From positions 1 through 64,000 of the forward strand of contig CAJUPP010000001.1 in the NCBI GenBank assembly GCA_910588325.1: 64,000 bases of DNA. Reading direction: 5' to 3'. Shown piece after piece: positions 43,469-52,394 of the stretch; the stretch's first letter is position 1, and each line of letters begins with the position of its first letter. Both the position numbers and the translations under genes were made by a program. A model generated the notes under the pieces. It was not told where the DNA came from. It did not search any database and saw nothing but the letters and a program-made list of their open reading frames with translations. Source of the DNA: an uncultured Hungatella sp. (GTDB lineage Bacteria > Bacillota > Clostridia > Lachnospirales > Lachnospiraceae).

Positions 43469-44290
43469 TTATAATTTTATATTTTTCAAAAGATCCCCTA
43501 ATCCTGTGTATACTTTGTCTGTGCTCTTATATTCAAAATCAACTTTCTCCTCTTTCTCTTCCGGCTCCAGCGCCTTCATGCTGAGGCTGATTTTGTTCTC
43601 CTCTACAGACAGGATTTTCACCTTTACCTTCTGCCCTTCTTTTAAGACGACACCGGGATGTTTGATTCTCTGGCTGCTGATCTGAGAAATGTGCAGAAGT
43701 CCTGTAACCCCCTCTGTCAGTTCCACAAACGCACCGTAATTCTTCAGGCTTTCTACGGTTCCCTCTACAATATCTCCTGCCTTAAATGCAGCCATCTTTT
43801 CCTTTCTCTGTGCATCCCGTCTTTCTTTCAGCAGTTCTTTGGCTGAAAGGACCAGACGCTTATTCTCCGGCTCCGCAGTGATAATATAGGTTTCAATATA
43901 TTTACCGGTCCAGTCTTCCAGCTTCTCAACATACTCCAAAGAAAGCTGAGAGGCCGGAATAAATGCCCGGATCTCATCCACGAAAGCAACGGCTCCGCCT
44001 TTGACAATCTCCTTAATCTTTACCTTTACCACTGCCTTATCCGCCTGCATCTGCTTAAGCTCCTGCCACTTCCCGGCATCCGGAGACTCCTCTTCTACAT
44101 AGGTCTGATTCCGGCGTTCGTCATACTCTTTATATGATGCCTCCAACTCCCTGGCATAATCTTCCATAGTTTCTGCATTCTCTGCAGCTTCCGTCGCTTT
44201 AGCATCCCCGTTCTCTGATGCAGCGTCCTCTGTAGAATTCACGTTTACCTCTTCTGTCTCCTGTAATTCTTTGATTCCATCTTCGTTCAT
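43469..44290 (-). CDS. S1-domain RNA-binding protein
   Basis: 273 aa. Residues 1-65 are acidic and low-complexity (Glu, Ala, Asn). Two S1 motifs follow: a degenerate one about residues 95-165 (GGAVAFVDEIRAFIPASQLSLEYV) and a canonical one about 178-250 (GDIVEGTVESLKNYGAFVELTEGVTGLLHISQISSQRI). It resembles the short S1-like protein of Firmicutes, probably ribosome- or mRNA-associated. The start at 44290 follows GGGAGGAA. Confidence 0.9.
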   Translation of the reverse strand: MNEDGIKELQETEEVNVNSTEDAASENGDAKATEAAENAETMEDYARELEASYKEYDERRNQTYVEEESPDAGKWQELKQMQADKAVVKVKIKEIVKGGAVAFVDEIRAFIPASQLSLEYVEKLEDWTGKYIETYIITAEPENKRLVLSAKELLKERRDAQRKEKMAAFKAGDIVEGTVESLKNYGAFVELTEGVTGLLHISQISSQRIKHPGVVLKEGQKVKVKILSVEENKISLSMKALEPEEKEEKVDFEYKSTDKVYTGLGDLLKNIKL

Positions 44291-44476
44291 GTCTGGTTCC
44301 TCCCTCGTCACCTGTTTTCTATAATAAGGACAACTGAAAACCTTTGCCTCAATCGTCCAATAGTTATAGTTTACCACATTTTTACGTTTTCACCTACTGT
44401 TTTATTGCTTTATTTTTATTTATTTTTAAAAAAATTTATTTATATTTATACATTCCTGGAAATTTTTTCTTAAGGG

Positions 44477-44526
44477 TAGACAAATAATTTTCTATCTGCT
44501 ATTATATAATAGTAATCGTTATTATT
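44477..44526 (+). promoter_or_regulatory. perR promoter with a PerR/Fur-type box
   Basis: TAGACA (44477-44482), 17 bp, TATTAT (44500-44505), then AATAGTAA-TCG-TTATTATT (44508-44526), a palindrome with one mismatch over the start site. It closely matches the box in front of rubrerythrin, so autoregulation is likely. Confidence 0.65.
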
Positions 44527-44546
44527 TTTATTAACAAGGAGTTCCC

Positions 44547-44948
44547 ATGAAGACATTAAAGTACAGCAGGCAGAGGGAGATGATTAAAACTTGCTTGATG
44601 AACCGTCATGACCATCCTACTGCAGATACCTTATATATGAATATCCGGGAAGAATTTCCCAACATTAGCTTGGGAACCGTTTACCGTAACCTTAATCTTT
44701 TAGTGGATTTAGGTGAGATACGAAAGTTAAGCTGTGGAAACGGCCCTGATCGTTTTGATGCAGATATTCATCCTCATTATCACTTTGTGTGTAGAAAGTG
44801 CGGGCAGGTTCAGGATCTGTCTATGGAGACTTCCGAACTGCTGACTGTAGCCGCCCAACAACACTGCAAAGGCCAAATCGACAGCCACATCACCTATTTT
44901 TATGGTGTCTGCGACGCATGTATGACAGAATCCGATGAAAAATCATAA
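44547..44948 (+). CDS. perR: Fur-family peroxide regulator, PerR-like
   Basis: 133 aa. The winged helix has ISLGTVYRNLNLLVDLGEI. The regulatory metal site reads DRFDADIHPHYHF: an Asp six residues before the first His, as in PerR (Fur has Glu). Two CxxC pairs (CRKCGQ, CDACM) bind structural zinc. It should repress rubrerythrin until peroxide oxidises its His ligands. AAGGAG precedes the start. The next gene is the likely target. Confidence 0.88.
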   Translation: MKTLKYSRQREMIKTCLMNRHDHPTADTLYMNIREEFPNISLGTVYRNLNLLVDLGEIRKLSCGNGPDRFDADIHPHYHFVCRKCGQVQDLSMETSELLTVAAQQHCKGQIDSHITYFYGVCDACMTESDEKS

Positions 44949-44971
44949 TGAAAAAAAGTATCAATTAAGTA

Positions 44972-45025
44972 TTGACAAGCTAGCAGTAGTGTGGTAGATT
45001 AATAACAGTAACAATTACTATTATT
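44972..45025 (+). promoter_or_regulatory. Rubrerythrin promoter with a PerR box
   Basis: TTGACA (44972-44977), 17 bp, TAGATT (44995-45000), then AATAACAGTAA-CAA-TTACTATTATT (45001-45025), inverted arms equal at 10 of 11 positions, over the start site. Confidence 0.72.
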
Positions 45026-45058
45026 GAAATTAATAGAAAAGAAAAGGAGATATCAGTT

Positions 45059-45604
45059 ATGAAGAAATGGGTTTGTACAGTATGTGGTTATGTTTATGAA
45101 GGCGAGAATCCACCAGAGAAATGCCCACAGTGCGGCGTTCCGGCTTCTAAGTTCAAAGAGCAGGCTGCCGAGGGTATGTCTTGGGCCTGCGAGCATGAAG
45201 TAGGTGTTGCTCAGGGCGTTTCCGAGGACATTTTAGCTGACCTGCGAGCTAACTTTGAGGGTGAGTGTTCTGAGGTTGGTATGTATCTGGCTATGGCAAG
45301 AGTTGCTCACAGAGAAGGATATCCTGAGATTGGTTTATACTGGGAGAAGGCCGCTTATGAAGAGGCAGAGCATGCTGCTAAGTTTGCGGAATTGTTAGGC
45401 GAAGTTGTTACTTCTTCCACCAAGAAGAACCTGGAGATGAGAGTTGCTGCTGAGAACGGTGCTACTGCCGGCAAGTTCGACCTGGCTAAGAGAGCAAAAG
45501 CTGCCAACCTGGATGCAATCCATGATACCGTTCATGAGATGGCTAAGGACGAGGCTAGACACGGAAGAGCCTTTGAAGGACTTCTTAAGAGATACTTTGG
45601 TTAA
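45059..45604 (+). CDS. Reverse rubrerythrin (NADH peroxidase type)
   Basis: 181 aa. An N-terminal rubredoxin domain with CTVCGYVYEG and CPQCGVP (residues about 5-30) comes before the ferritin-like diiron domain with EGECSEVGMYL, EEAEHAAKF and DEARHGRAF. This domain order is the reverse of classical rubrerythrin. It reduces hydrogen peroxide with electrons from NADH. Codon use is rich in GTT, GCT and AAG, suggesting high expression. It follows perR and has its own PerR box. Confidence 0.94.
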   Translation: MKKWVCTVCGYVYEGENPPEKCPQCGVPASKFKEQAAEGMSWACEHEVGVAQGVSEDILADLRANFEGECSEVGMYLAMARVAHREGYPEIGLYWEKAAYEEAEHAAKFAELLGEVVTSSTKKNLEMRVAAENGATAGKFDLAKRAKAANLDAIHDTVHEMAKDEARHGRAFEGLLKRYFG

Positions 45605-45642
45605 TCATAAATGCTGTAAAAGTCAATGTTTTTAGAATTTGC

Positions 45643-45675
45643 GGGTATGTCGGAGTAATCTGACATACCCTTTTT
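45643..45675 (+). terminator. Terminator after rubrerythrin
   Basis: GGGTATGTC and GACATACCC arms (extended inward with one G-U pair) followed by TTTTT. A strong intrinsic terminator. Confidence 0.85.
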
Positions 45676-45806
45676 GCGCGGATGCTTATGAAAAAAGAAC
45701 TGCAATATTAGTATTGAGTATAGTGAATATATCAATTAAATCTTGACAGAAATAAAAAAGCCTTCTGTTTAGATATATGATAATGCCGAAAGGGGATGTT
45801 AAGAAG

Positions 45807-47015
45807 ATGAGCAATGATTATAAAAACAATGACAGCAGTATGAAATACAGATCTGACCGATACGGTAATCCGATTTCCCAGTTAGGTTATGGCTGCATGA
45901 GATTCAGCAGAAAGGGAAATGCCATCGACTATGAAAAGGCCGAGAGGGAAGTTCTTCTTGCCATCGAAAAGGGTGTCAACTATTTTGACACAGCTTACAT
46001 TTACCCCGGAAGCGAGGAATGTCTCGGCCGGATTCTACGCAAAAACAAATGTCGTGACAGGGTATATATTGCTACCAAGCTTCCCCAATATATTATCCGT
46101 TCCTCTGGGGCAATTGATAAAATCTTTAACGAGGAACTGTCTCGTCTTTTCACCAATCATATTGATTACTACCTGATGCATATGTTTACAGATTATGCAG
46201 AATGGGAAAAGCTAAAGACTTTGGGGATCGAAGGATGGATTCAGCGTCAGAAAGCAGATGGACATATCCGCAACATTGGTTTTTCCTATCATGGTGATAC
46301 AGAAATGTTTCTGAGAATTTTGGACGCTTATGACTGGGATTTTTGCCAGATTCAGTATAACTATCTGGACGAGCATACCCAGGCAGGAAGGAGAGGCCTT
46401 CAGGCTGCGGCCGAGAAAGGGATTCCGGCTATCATTATGGAACCCCTTCGCGGCGGCAAACTGGTTAATCTGCCGGATAAAGCGAAAAAATTGCTTGCCT
46501 CTGGTGACAGGGGCTATACACCCGCTGAGCTGGGACTGCGCTGGCTGTGGAATCAGCCGGAAGTCACCTGTGTGCTTTCCGGTATGAATTCTGAAGCCAT
46601 GGTGAATGAGAATATCCGCATTGCATCAGAGACAGAACCAGGATATTTTACCGAGGAGGACAGAAAGATTGTCGAACAGATTAAGCAAATCATCCGGGAA
46701 CGCGAAAAGGTAGGCTGTACAGGCTGCAGGTACTGTATGCCTTGTCCCAGGGGAGTAGATATTCCGGGAAATTTCTATTATTATAATCTGATGTACATGG
46801 AGAAAAAATCTTCAGCACGTTTTGAATTTGCCCAGAATATGGGGCTGCGCAAAGAACCCGGTTTCGCACCGCAATGCATCGGCTGCGGTCAGTGTGAAAA
46901 ACATTGTCCACAGCATATCAGTATCCGTCAAAAATTAAAGGAAGCTGACCATGATCTCAGACCTCTGCCCTATAAATTAGGTATCCATGCGGCACGTAAA
47001 ATTATGATTCGGTAA
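45807..47015 (+). CDS. Aldo/keto reductase with ferredoxin-like C-terminal domain
   Basis: 402 aa. The AKR barrel has the tetrad Asp and Tyr (NYFDTAYIYPGSEE), Lys (ATKLP) and His (YLMHMF). The C-terminus carries two 4Fe-4S clusters (CTGCRYCMPCPRGVDIP and CIGCGQCEKHCPQH). It resembles the oxidoreductases found in anaerobe stress loci. The start at 45807 is chosen for the AAAGGGG upstream; an ATG 30 bp earlier has none. A 19-bp element upstream (45730-45748) repeats the one before rubrerythrin (17 of 19 bases), so shared control is possible. Confidence 0.9.
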   Translation: MSNDYKNNDSSMKYRSDRYGNPISQLGYGCMRFSRKGNAIDYEKAEREVLLAIEKGVNYFDTAYIYPGSEECLGRILRKNKCRDRVYIATKLPQYIIRSSGAIDKIFNEELSRLFTNHIDYYLMHMFTDYAEWEKLKTLGIEGWIQRQKADGHIRNIGFSYHGDTEMFLRILDAYDWDFCQIQYNYLDEHTQAGRRGLQAAAEKGIPAIIMEPLRGGKLVNLPDKAKKLLASGDRGYTPAELGLRWLWNQPEVTCVLSGMNSEAMVNENIRIASETEPGYFTEEDRKIVEQIKQIIREREKVGCTGCRYCMPCPRGVDIPGNFYYYNLMYMEKKSSARFEFAQNMGLRKEPGFAPQCIGCGQCEKHCPQHISIRQKLKEADHDLRPLPYKLGIHAARKIMIR

Positions 47016-47491
47016 ATAAGGAATATGAGTAAACCAGAGGAAATTTTTAGACCAATTTCCTGTTTGTACCATCATTCTGGATGCAGTATACGTGTCCGTC
47101 AGCCGCTCAATATACTCCAAACATTTATCTTTTTCATCCTGTTCCACCATATGTGGTATGTCCACTATGATCAATATGGCAGTGGAAACCGGAATTGCTG
47201 ATCTGACGGGGGGATAGCTGTCATCTTTCCACTTTTTATACCTATGTTCCCGGCATTGGCCGCCTGTAGCGGTCTGAACCCGGTTGCCTTAACCTGTTCT
47301 TCCTTCTATTCTATATAATTTGTGGATTTTTAGGAGTTTTCAATATTATCGCTAATATATTCTAAATAAATATCAGGTTTTTTATTAACCACAAAGGGGC
47401 TGCCTGCACACTCCGTGCAACCGCCCCTTTACTATAAAAGTCCGTCGCCGGACGCATGGAGGTTTCCTATAATTTAATCCAGATGGTTGAC
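47016..47491. other. 476-bp gap without a confident gene
   Basis: The reverse strand has a 65-codon open frame overlapping the end of the AKR gene (TTG start at 47174, reading DIPHMVEQDEKDKCLEYIERL). It is protein-like in its first 40 residues but has no ribosome binding site and no known family, so it may be a gene remnant. The right part holds a hairpin at 47393-47430 and the 23-bp repeat at 47446-47468. Nothing else is clear. Confidence 0.5.
47393..47430 (-). terminator. Hairpin downstream of glf
   Basis: AAAGGGGC (47393-47400) pairs with GCCCCTTT (47423-47430), and an inner GCAC/GTGC pair extends it. It lies about 60 bp after the glf stop on the reverse strand. T-rich but not a clean T-run. 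Confidence 0.45.
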
Positions 47492-48592
47492 TTATCCCAT
47501 CTTCTCCCCAGCCCGCAAAAGCGCCGATTCAATCACCTTATCCATATCATAATACTTATACTCCGCCAGACGCCCGCCAAAAATCACATTCGTTTCTTTC
47601 TCTGCCAGCCGGGCATATTTTTCATACAGCTTCTGATTCTTTTCATCATTAACCGGATAGTAAGGCTCCATCCCTTCCTGCCAGTCCGCCGGATACTCTC
47701 TGGTAATCACTGTCTTTGGCTGCGTTCCGAATTCAAAGTGTTTGTGTTCAATAATCCTGGTAAAGGGAGTTTCCCGATCCGTATAATTGACTACTGCCAC
47801 TCCCTGATAGTTTTCCATATCCAACACCTGGGTCTCAAACTTCAGGCTCCGGTATTCCAGCTTCCCATAACAGAAATCATAGTAGGAATCAATGGTTCCC
47901 GTATAAACCACCATATCACCCATACTGCCGTATTTTTCCCGCTCTTTCAGATAATCGGTTCCTGTCACAATATCACAGTCTTCAAACAGCTTCTCAATTA
48001 TCACATTATATCCGCCCACAGGGATCCCCTGATACAAATCATTAAAATAATTATTGTCATACGTATACCGCACCGGCAGCCGTTTGATAATAAAAGCCGG
48101 AAGATCTTTACAGTCTCTTCCCCACTGCTTTTCCGTGTATCCCTTCACCAGCTTCTCATACAAATCCGTACCTACCAGGCTGATGGCCTGCTCCTCCAGA
48201 TTCTTTGGTTCTCCCTCAATGCCGGCCCTCTGTCTGACAATAATCTCCTTTGCCTCCTCAGGCGTGGAAATTCCCCACATCTTGCTGAAGGTGTTCATAT
48301 TGAAAGGCATATTATACATCTGGCCCTTATAATTTGCCACAGGGCTGTTGGTATAACGGTTAAACTCCGCCAGCTCATTGACAAAATTCCATACCCTCCG
48401 ATTACTTGTATGAAAAATGTGGGCGCCATATTTATGAACATGTATTCCTTCCTGCTCTTCACAGTAGATATTCCCGCCTATATGATTTCTCTTTTCTACC
48501 ACCAGACAGTTCTTACCTTTTTTTCTGGCCAAATAGGCCCAGACACCGGCAAATAAGCCGCTGCCCGCAATTACATAATCATACCTTTTCAT
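47492..48592 (-). CDS. glf: UDP-galactopyranose mutase
   Basis: 366 aa flavoenzyme. YDYVIAGSGLFAGVWAYLA binds FAD, EKRNHIGGNIYCEEQEGIHVHKYGAHIFHT is the Glf signature, and EYKYYDMDKVI ends the protein. It makes UDP-galactofuranose for surface polysaccharide. The start at 48592 has AAGGAAG upstream and overlaps the GlgX-like gene by 14 bp. No glycosyltransferases are nearby, so its polymer is made elsewhere. Confidence 0.96.
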   Translation of the reverse strand: MKRYDYVIAGSGLFAGVWAYLARKKGKNCLVVEKRNHIGGNIYCEEQEGIHVHKYGAHIFHTSNRRVWNFVNELAEFNRYTNSPVANYKGQMYNMPFNMNTFSKMWGISTPEEAKEIIVRQRAGIEGEPKNLEEQAISLVGTDLYEKLVKGYTEKQWGRDCKDLPAFIIKRLPVRYTYDNNYFNDLYQGIPVGGYNVIIEKLFEDCDIVTGTDYLKEREKYGSMGDMVVYTGTIDSYYDFCYGKLEYRSLKFETQVLDMENYQGVAVVNYTDRETPFTRIIEHKHFEFGTQPKTVITREYPADWQEGMEPYYPVNDEKNQKLYEKYARLAEKETNVIFGGRLAEYKYYDMDKVIESALLRAGEKMG

Positions 48593-50537
48593 TGCTGCTT
48601 CCTTTACTCTTCTTTTCTTTTTCTGATTCCTGACAAACCTTTCCAATCAGCACCACAATGGACCTGGCCTCCACCTTATAGGTCATCTGGTCTTCCAGCT
48701 CCGGCTCCTGACCCTCCCTGTAAAAATTCATGGTTTCTAAGTGTCCGGTATCGACTGCCAGATGCCACTTTCTGTCTCTGGGTACTTTTGGCATCCCAAA
48801 TTCATGGCTCTCCCAGTGCATATTATACATCACAAAGAAATAATCATCACTGATTCCGTCCGCTTTCTTTCCATACTCTCCACAGTAGAGAATTCCCATC
48901 TGCCGTCTAAAGCTCTCAAACTCCGGTCTCCATGCCTTCACTCCGTGGTAAGAAATATCCGGATTCCCGCATCCTAAAGAATCCATCCCTATGGCCTCTT
49001 TCCTCATGTGAAATACAGAATGCGCTTTCCGAAATGCAATACAGTCTTTTGTAAACTCATACAAATCACGGTTCGATTTTAACAGATTCCAGTTGAGCCA
49101 GGAAATCTCATTATCCTGGCAATAAGAATTATTATTTCCTGATTTTGAATTGCCAAACTCGTCTCCTGCCAGCAAAAGCGGTGTTCCCTGGCTTAAAAAC
49201 AAAAGAAGCATGGCATTGCGCAGCTGCTTTTTCCGCAGCTCCACAATCTTTTTCTTTTTCGATGGGCCTTCTACTCCGCAGTTCCAGCTGAAATTATAAT
49301 TGCTTCCGTCCTGGTTGTTTTCCCCATTGGCTTCGTTATGCTTCCTCTCATAAGACACCATATCCATCATGGTAAACCCGTTGGTATTGCCCATATAATT
49401 GATGACCGCACATTTCTCCGGGTTCTGCCGGGTCCGAAAGGTCAGACGGTTCAACTGATCCTCATCGCCCTTTAAAAAACGCCGCATGTCCAGCATAAAT
49501 CCATCATTATATTCTGCCAAATGACGGGCTGTCCCTTTCTTCACTCCATCCCAGCTTGCGGCAAACAATTTTGTCCTGCTTAAATAGGGGTCCTGCCCTA
49601 CCATCTGCAGAGGAACCTGTCCCACCAGATGAATTCCGTCAACATGATATTCCTGCACCCAGAACCGTACCACATCCAACACAAATGAGGCGTTTTCGGT
49701 TCCTTTAAAATACAGCTCTATCACCAGCTCCAGCCCATTTTTATGAAGCTCACGCACCAAAGTTTTCAGCTCACGGACCGGATTTTTCCTCCTTCCGGAA
49801 CTGTAAGACGCCTTTGGCGCAAAATAATATCCACTCTCATATCCCCAGTAATTGATCACACCTGTAGGCGTTTTCTCCAAATCAGGCACTCCGGCTTTCC
49901 CCATATTTTTGCCGCCTGCAGCCATCCTGACCTTATGAGGCATCCCATCCCCCTTCTCTGCCACCATAATCTCCCCAAATTCCGTCACCGGCATGAATTC
50001 CAATGTGGTAACTCCCAGCTCCTTCAAATAGGGAATTTTTTCCATCACTGCCCAAAACGTTCCCTTCTCGCGCACTCTGGAAGCGGCATGCTTTGTCAGT
50101 CCCCGCACATGGGTGCGATAAATAATACAGTCCTCATAGGGAATTTGCGGCAGTACATCCCCCTGCCAGTCAAATTCTTCTTCTCCTACAGGACACCGTA
50201 AATTCTTATGGATGTTTTCTTCAGATCCCCATGACTCCCATCCCAGAATACGGCGCCCATAGGGGTCTGCTGTCAATATTCCATCCATCTCAAAACAGTA
50301 TTCCAGATTCACCGGAAATACTCCCTCTGACTCCAGAGTCAGATTCCATACATCCCCGTTTTTCTTTTTGTCATCCATGGCAAATTTCTGCCATGGCGTC
50401 TCTGCCCCTTTTTCAAATAATACAAGACTACAAGTTTTTCCCGCCCACTCTACAGACACATGAAGTCTCTTCTTCGTTACGGTAAGTCCCATGGGATATC
50501 TCCCATTTTCTTCTGTCACAACTCGTAAATGCTTCAC
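48579..50537 (-). CDS. GlgX-like (GH13 debranching family) protein with catalytic residues lost
   Basis: 652 aa with the CBM48-type N-terminal domain and GH13 barrel of glycogen debranching enzymes (KHNEANGENNQDG, SWNCGVEG, LLLAGDEFGNSKSGNNNSYCQDNEISWLNW all conserved). The three catalytic sites are altered. The nucleophile block VDGFRFD reads VDGIHLV (Val305). The acid block AEPWD reads AASWD (Ala327). The stabiliser block HDGFT reads TNGFT (Asn386). The frame is intact, so it is probably a maintained pseudoenzyme, perhaps a glycan-binding or regulatory protein. It overlaps glf. Confidence 0.85.
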   Translation of the reverse strand: MKHLRVVTEENGRYPMGLTVTKKRLHVSVEWAGKTCSLVLFEKGAETPWQKFAMDDKKKNGDVWNLTLESEGVFPVNLEYCFEMDGILTADPYGRRILGWESWGSEENIHKNLRCPVGEEEFDWQGDVLPQIPYEDCIIYRTHVRGLTKHAASRVREKGTFWAVMEKIPYLKELGVTTLEFMPVTEFGEIMVAEKGDGMPHKVRMAAGGKNMGKAGVPDLEKTPTGVINYWGYESGYYFAPKASYSSGRRKNPVRELKTLVRELHKNGLELVIELYFKGTENASFVLDVVRFWVQEYHVDGIHLVGQVPLQMVGQDPYLSRTKLFAASWDGVKKGTARHLAEYNDGFMLDMRRFLKGDEDQLNRLTFRTRQNPEKCAVINYMGNTNGFTMMDMVSYERKHNEANGENNQDGSNYNFSWNCGVEGPSKKKKIVELRKKQLRNAMLLLFLSQGTPLLLAGDEFGNSKSGNNNSYCQDNEISWLNWNLLKSNRDLYEFTKDCIAFRKAHSVFHMRKEAIGMDSLGCGNPDISYHGVKAWRPEFESFRRQMGILYCGEYGKKADGISDDYFFVMYNMHWESHEFGMPKVPRDRKWHLAVDTGHLETMNFYREGQEPELEDQMTYKVEARSIVVLIGKVCQESEKEKKSKGSSNEKV

Positions 50538-50585
50538 TCTTACCTCCGCTTATCTGCTGTCTGTAACAGTTGGATACCCCTACTG

Positions 50586-52394
50586 CTACTTTCTGTTTTC
50601 CTCCGCAATCCTTTCTGCCAGGTCATTTAAATACATCCAGCGCTCCATCTTCTCCTCCAGAGCCGCTTCCTGGTATTCCTTCTCCTCCATCAGTTCCTTC
50701 AATTTTATAAAATCACTGGCAGCCGCCTCTATTTGACCGTCTAAATCAGAGATTGCCTTCTCCAGACTCTCTATCTCACTTTCTATCACATCCCAATCCT
50801 TCTGCTCCTGATAAGTAAATTTCAGTTTCTTCGTACCGGTCCAGAGCTTCTGAGAAGTCTTCTTCTCCCCCTTTAAAGGTGCCGCCTTCTCTGTCTGCCG
50901 AACCTGCTTTTCCATAACTGCCGCCTGGTAATCTGTAAATCCACCCTCATATTGGGTTACCTTCCCATCTCCCTCAAAGGCAAAAATCCTTCTCACAATC
51001 CGATCCAGAAAATACCGGTCGTGAGATACAGTTATGACAACCCCCTGAAAGCTGTCCAGATAATCCTCCAGAATCGTCAATGTCTGGATATCCAGATCAT
51101 TGGTCGGCTCATCCAGCAAAAGCACATTGGGCGCATCCATAAGAATCCTCAGCAGATACAGCCGCCGTTTCTCCCCTCCGGACAACCGGCTGACCGCAGT
51201 ATACTGGACGCCAGGCGGAAATAAGAATCGTTCCAGCATCTGAGACGCACTGATGCTGCCATCCCTGGTCTTTACATACTCTGCCACATTGCGGATATAG
51301 TCGATCACCTTCAGGCTTTCGTCCATATCCTCATTCTCCTGAGAAAAATATCCCATTTTTACGGTCTGACCGATATCAATGGTTCCGCCATCCGGTTTCT
51401 CCCATCCGGCAATCATCTTCATCAGTGTTGTTTTTCCGCTGCCATTGGGACCGATAATACCGATGCGGTCATCCTTCAAAAAAATATAAGAGAAATCTTT
51501 TATGAGTACATGGGCACCATAAGCTTTGAAAATCCCCTGAATCTCCACCGTTGTCCGCCCAAGCCTGCTGGATACGGATTCTATCTCCACTAACTTTTCT
51601 GCTTCCGGCCCTTTCTGGTCTCTTAAAGCCTCATACCTTTGAATATGCGCTTTCTGCTTGGTTGAACGTGCTCTGGCTCCTCTCTGCATCCATTCCAGCT
51701 CCACCTTCAGGATGGACTGGCGTTTCCGTTCTGATGCCAGCGCCATATCCATACGCTCCGTTTTCAGCTTCAAATACCCTTCATAATTCGCCTGATAGCT
51801 GTACAGTTTTCCCTTGTCCAATTCCACGATTCGGTTGGATACGCTGTCCAGAAAATACCGGTCATGGGTAACCATCAGAATCGCTCCCCGAAATTTCTTA
51901 AGGTGTTCTTCCAGCCAGTCCGCCATCTGGCTGTCCAGATGATTGGTAGGCTCGTCCAATACCAGAAGGTCTGTGTCTGCCATCAGCGTGCTGACTAAAG
52001 CCACCCGCTTCCTCTGCCCGCCGGACAATGTCTCCACCTTCTGATTAAAATCTTCCACACCGACCTTTGTCAGCATGGTTTTCGCCTGGCTCTCCATATC
52101 CCACAAGTGTGGATGCCCTTCATTATCCCGCAGAATACTCTCTATAATACTGTCTCCGGCCGTAAACTGCGGGTTCTGCGAGAGATAACGGACATCCAGA
52201 TTTCTTCCATGAACCAAAGTCCCCTGATCCGGTGTCTCAAACCCCGCTACGATTTTTAAAAGTGTTGATTTGCCGGTTCCATTGATTCCGATAAGTCCGA
52301 TTTTTTCCCCTTCATTGATACTGAAGTCCGTATCATCAAACAAAAGCCGCTCCGTGTAAGATTTTGTCAAATGTTCAATGGTTACTAAATTCAT
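50586..52394 (-). CDS. ABC-F family ATPase (Uup-like)
   Basis: 602 aa with two ABC domains, Walker A GINGTGKST and GPNGSGKTT, and signatures LSGGQRKRV and LSGGEKRRL. There are no membrane segments. The C-terminal ~90 residues form a coiled coil (EIESLEKAISDLDGQIEAA). It resembles Uup/YfmR-type translation factors. The start at 52394 overlaps the xth stop as ATGA. Antibiotic resistance is possible but nothing in context suggests it. Confidence 0.92.
   Translation of the reverse strand: MNLVTIEHLTKSYTERLLFDDTDFSINEGEKIGLIGINGTGKSTLLKIVAGFETPDQGTLVHGRNLDVRYLSQNPQFTAGDSIIESILRDNEGHPHLWDMESQAKTMLTKVGVEDFNQKVETLSGGQRKRVALVSTLMADTDLLVLDEPTNHLDSQMADWLEEHLKKFRGAILMVTHDRYFLDSVSNRIVELDKGKLYSYQANYEGYLKLKTERMDMALASERKRQSILKVELEWMQRGARARSTKQKAHIQRYEALRDQKGPEAEKLVEIESVSSRLGRTTVEIQGIFKAYGAHVLIKDFSYIFLKDDRIGIIGPNGSGKTTLMKMIAGWEKPDGGTIDIGQTVKMGYFSQENEDMDESLKVIDYIRNVAEYVKTRDGSISASQMLERFLFPPGVQYTAVSRLSGGEKRRLYLLRILMDAPNVLLLDEPTNDLDIQTLTILEDYLDSFQGVVITVSHDRYFLDRIVRRIFAFEGDGKVTQYEGGFTDYQAAVMEKQVRQTEKAAPLKGEKKTSQKLWTGTKKLKFTYQEQKDWDVIESEIESLEKAISDLDGQIEAAASDFIKLKELMEEKEYQEAALEEKMERWMYLNDLAERIAEENRK

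Noticed and set aside
47456..48556. 366-codon open frame antisense to glf
   Set aside because: The glf gene on the other strand is unmistakable and complete; this frame has no start signal.
48579..50537. GlgX-like gene as a decayed pseudogene
   Set aside because: 652 codons are open, family blocks outside the catalytic sites are well kept and the gene is coupled to glf. A maintained inactive protein fits better.
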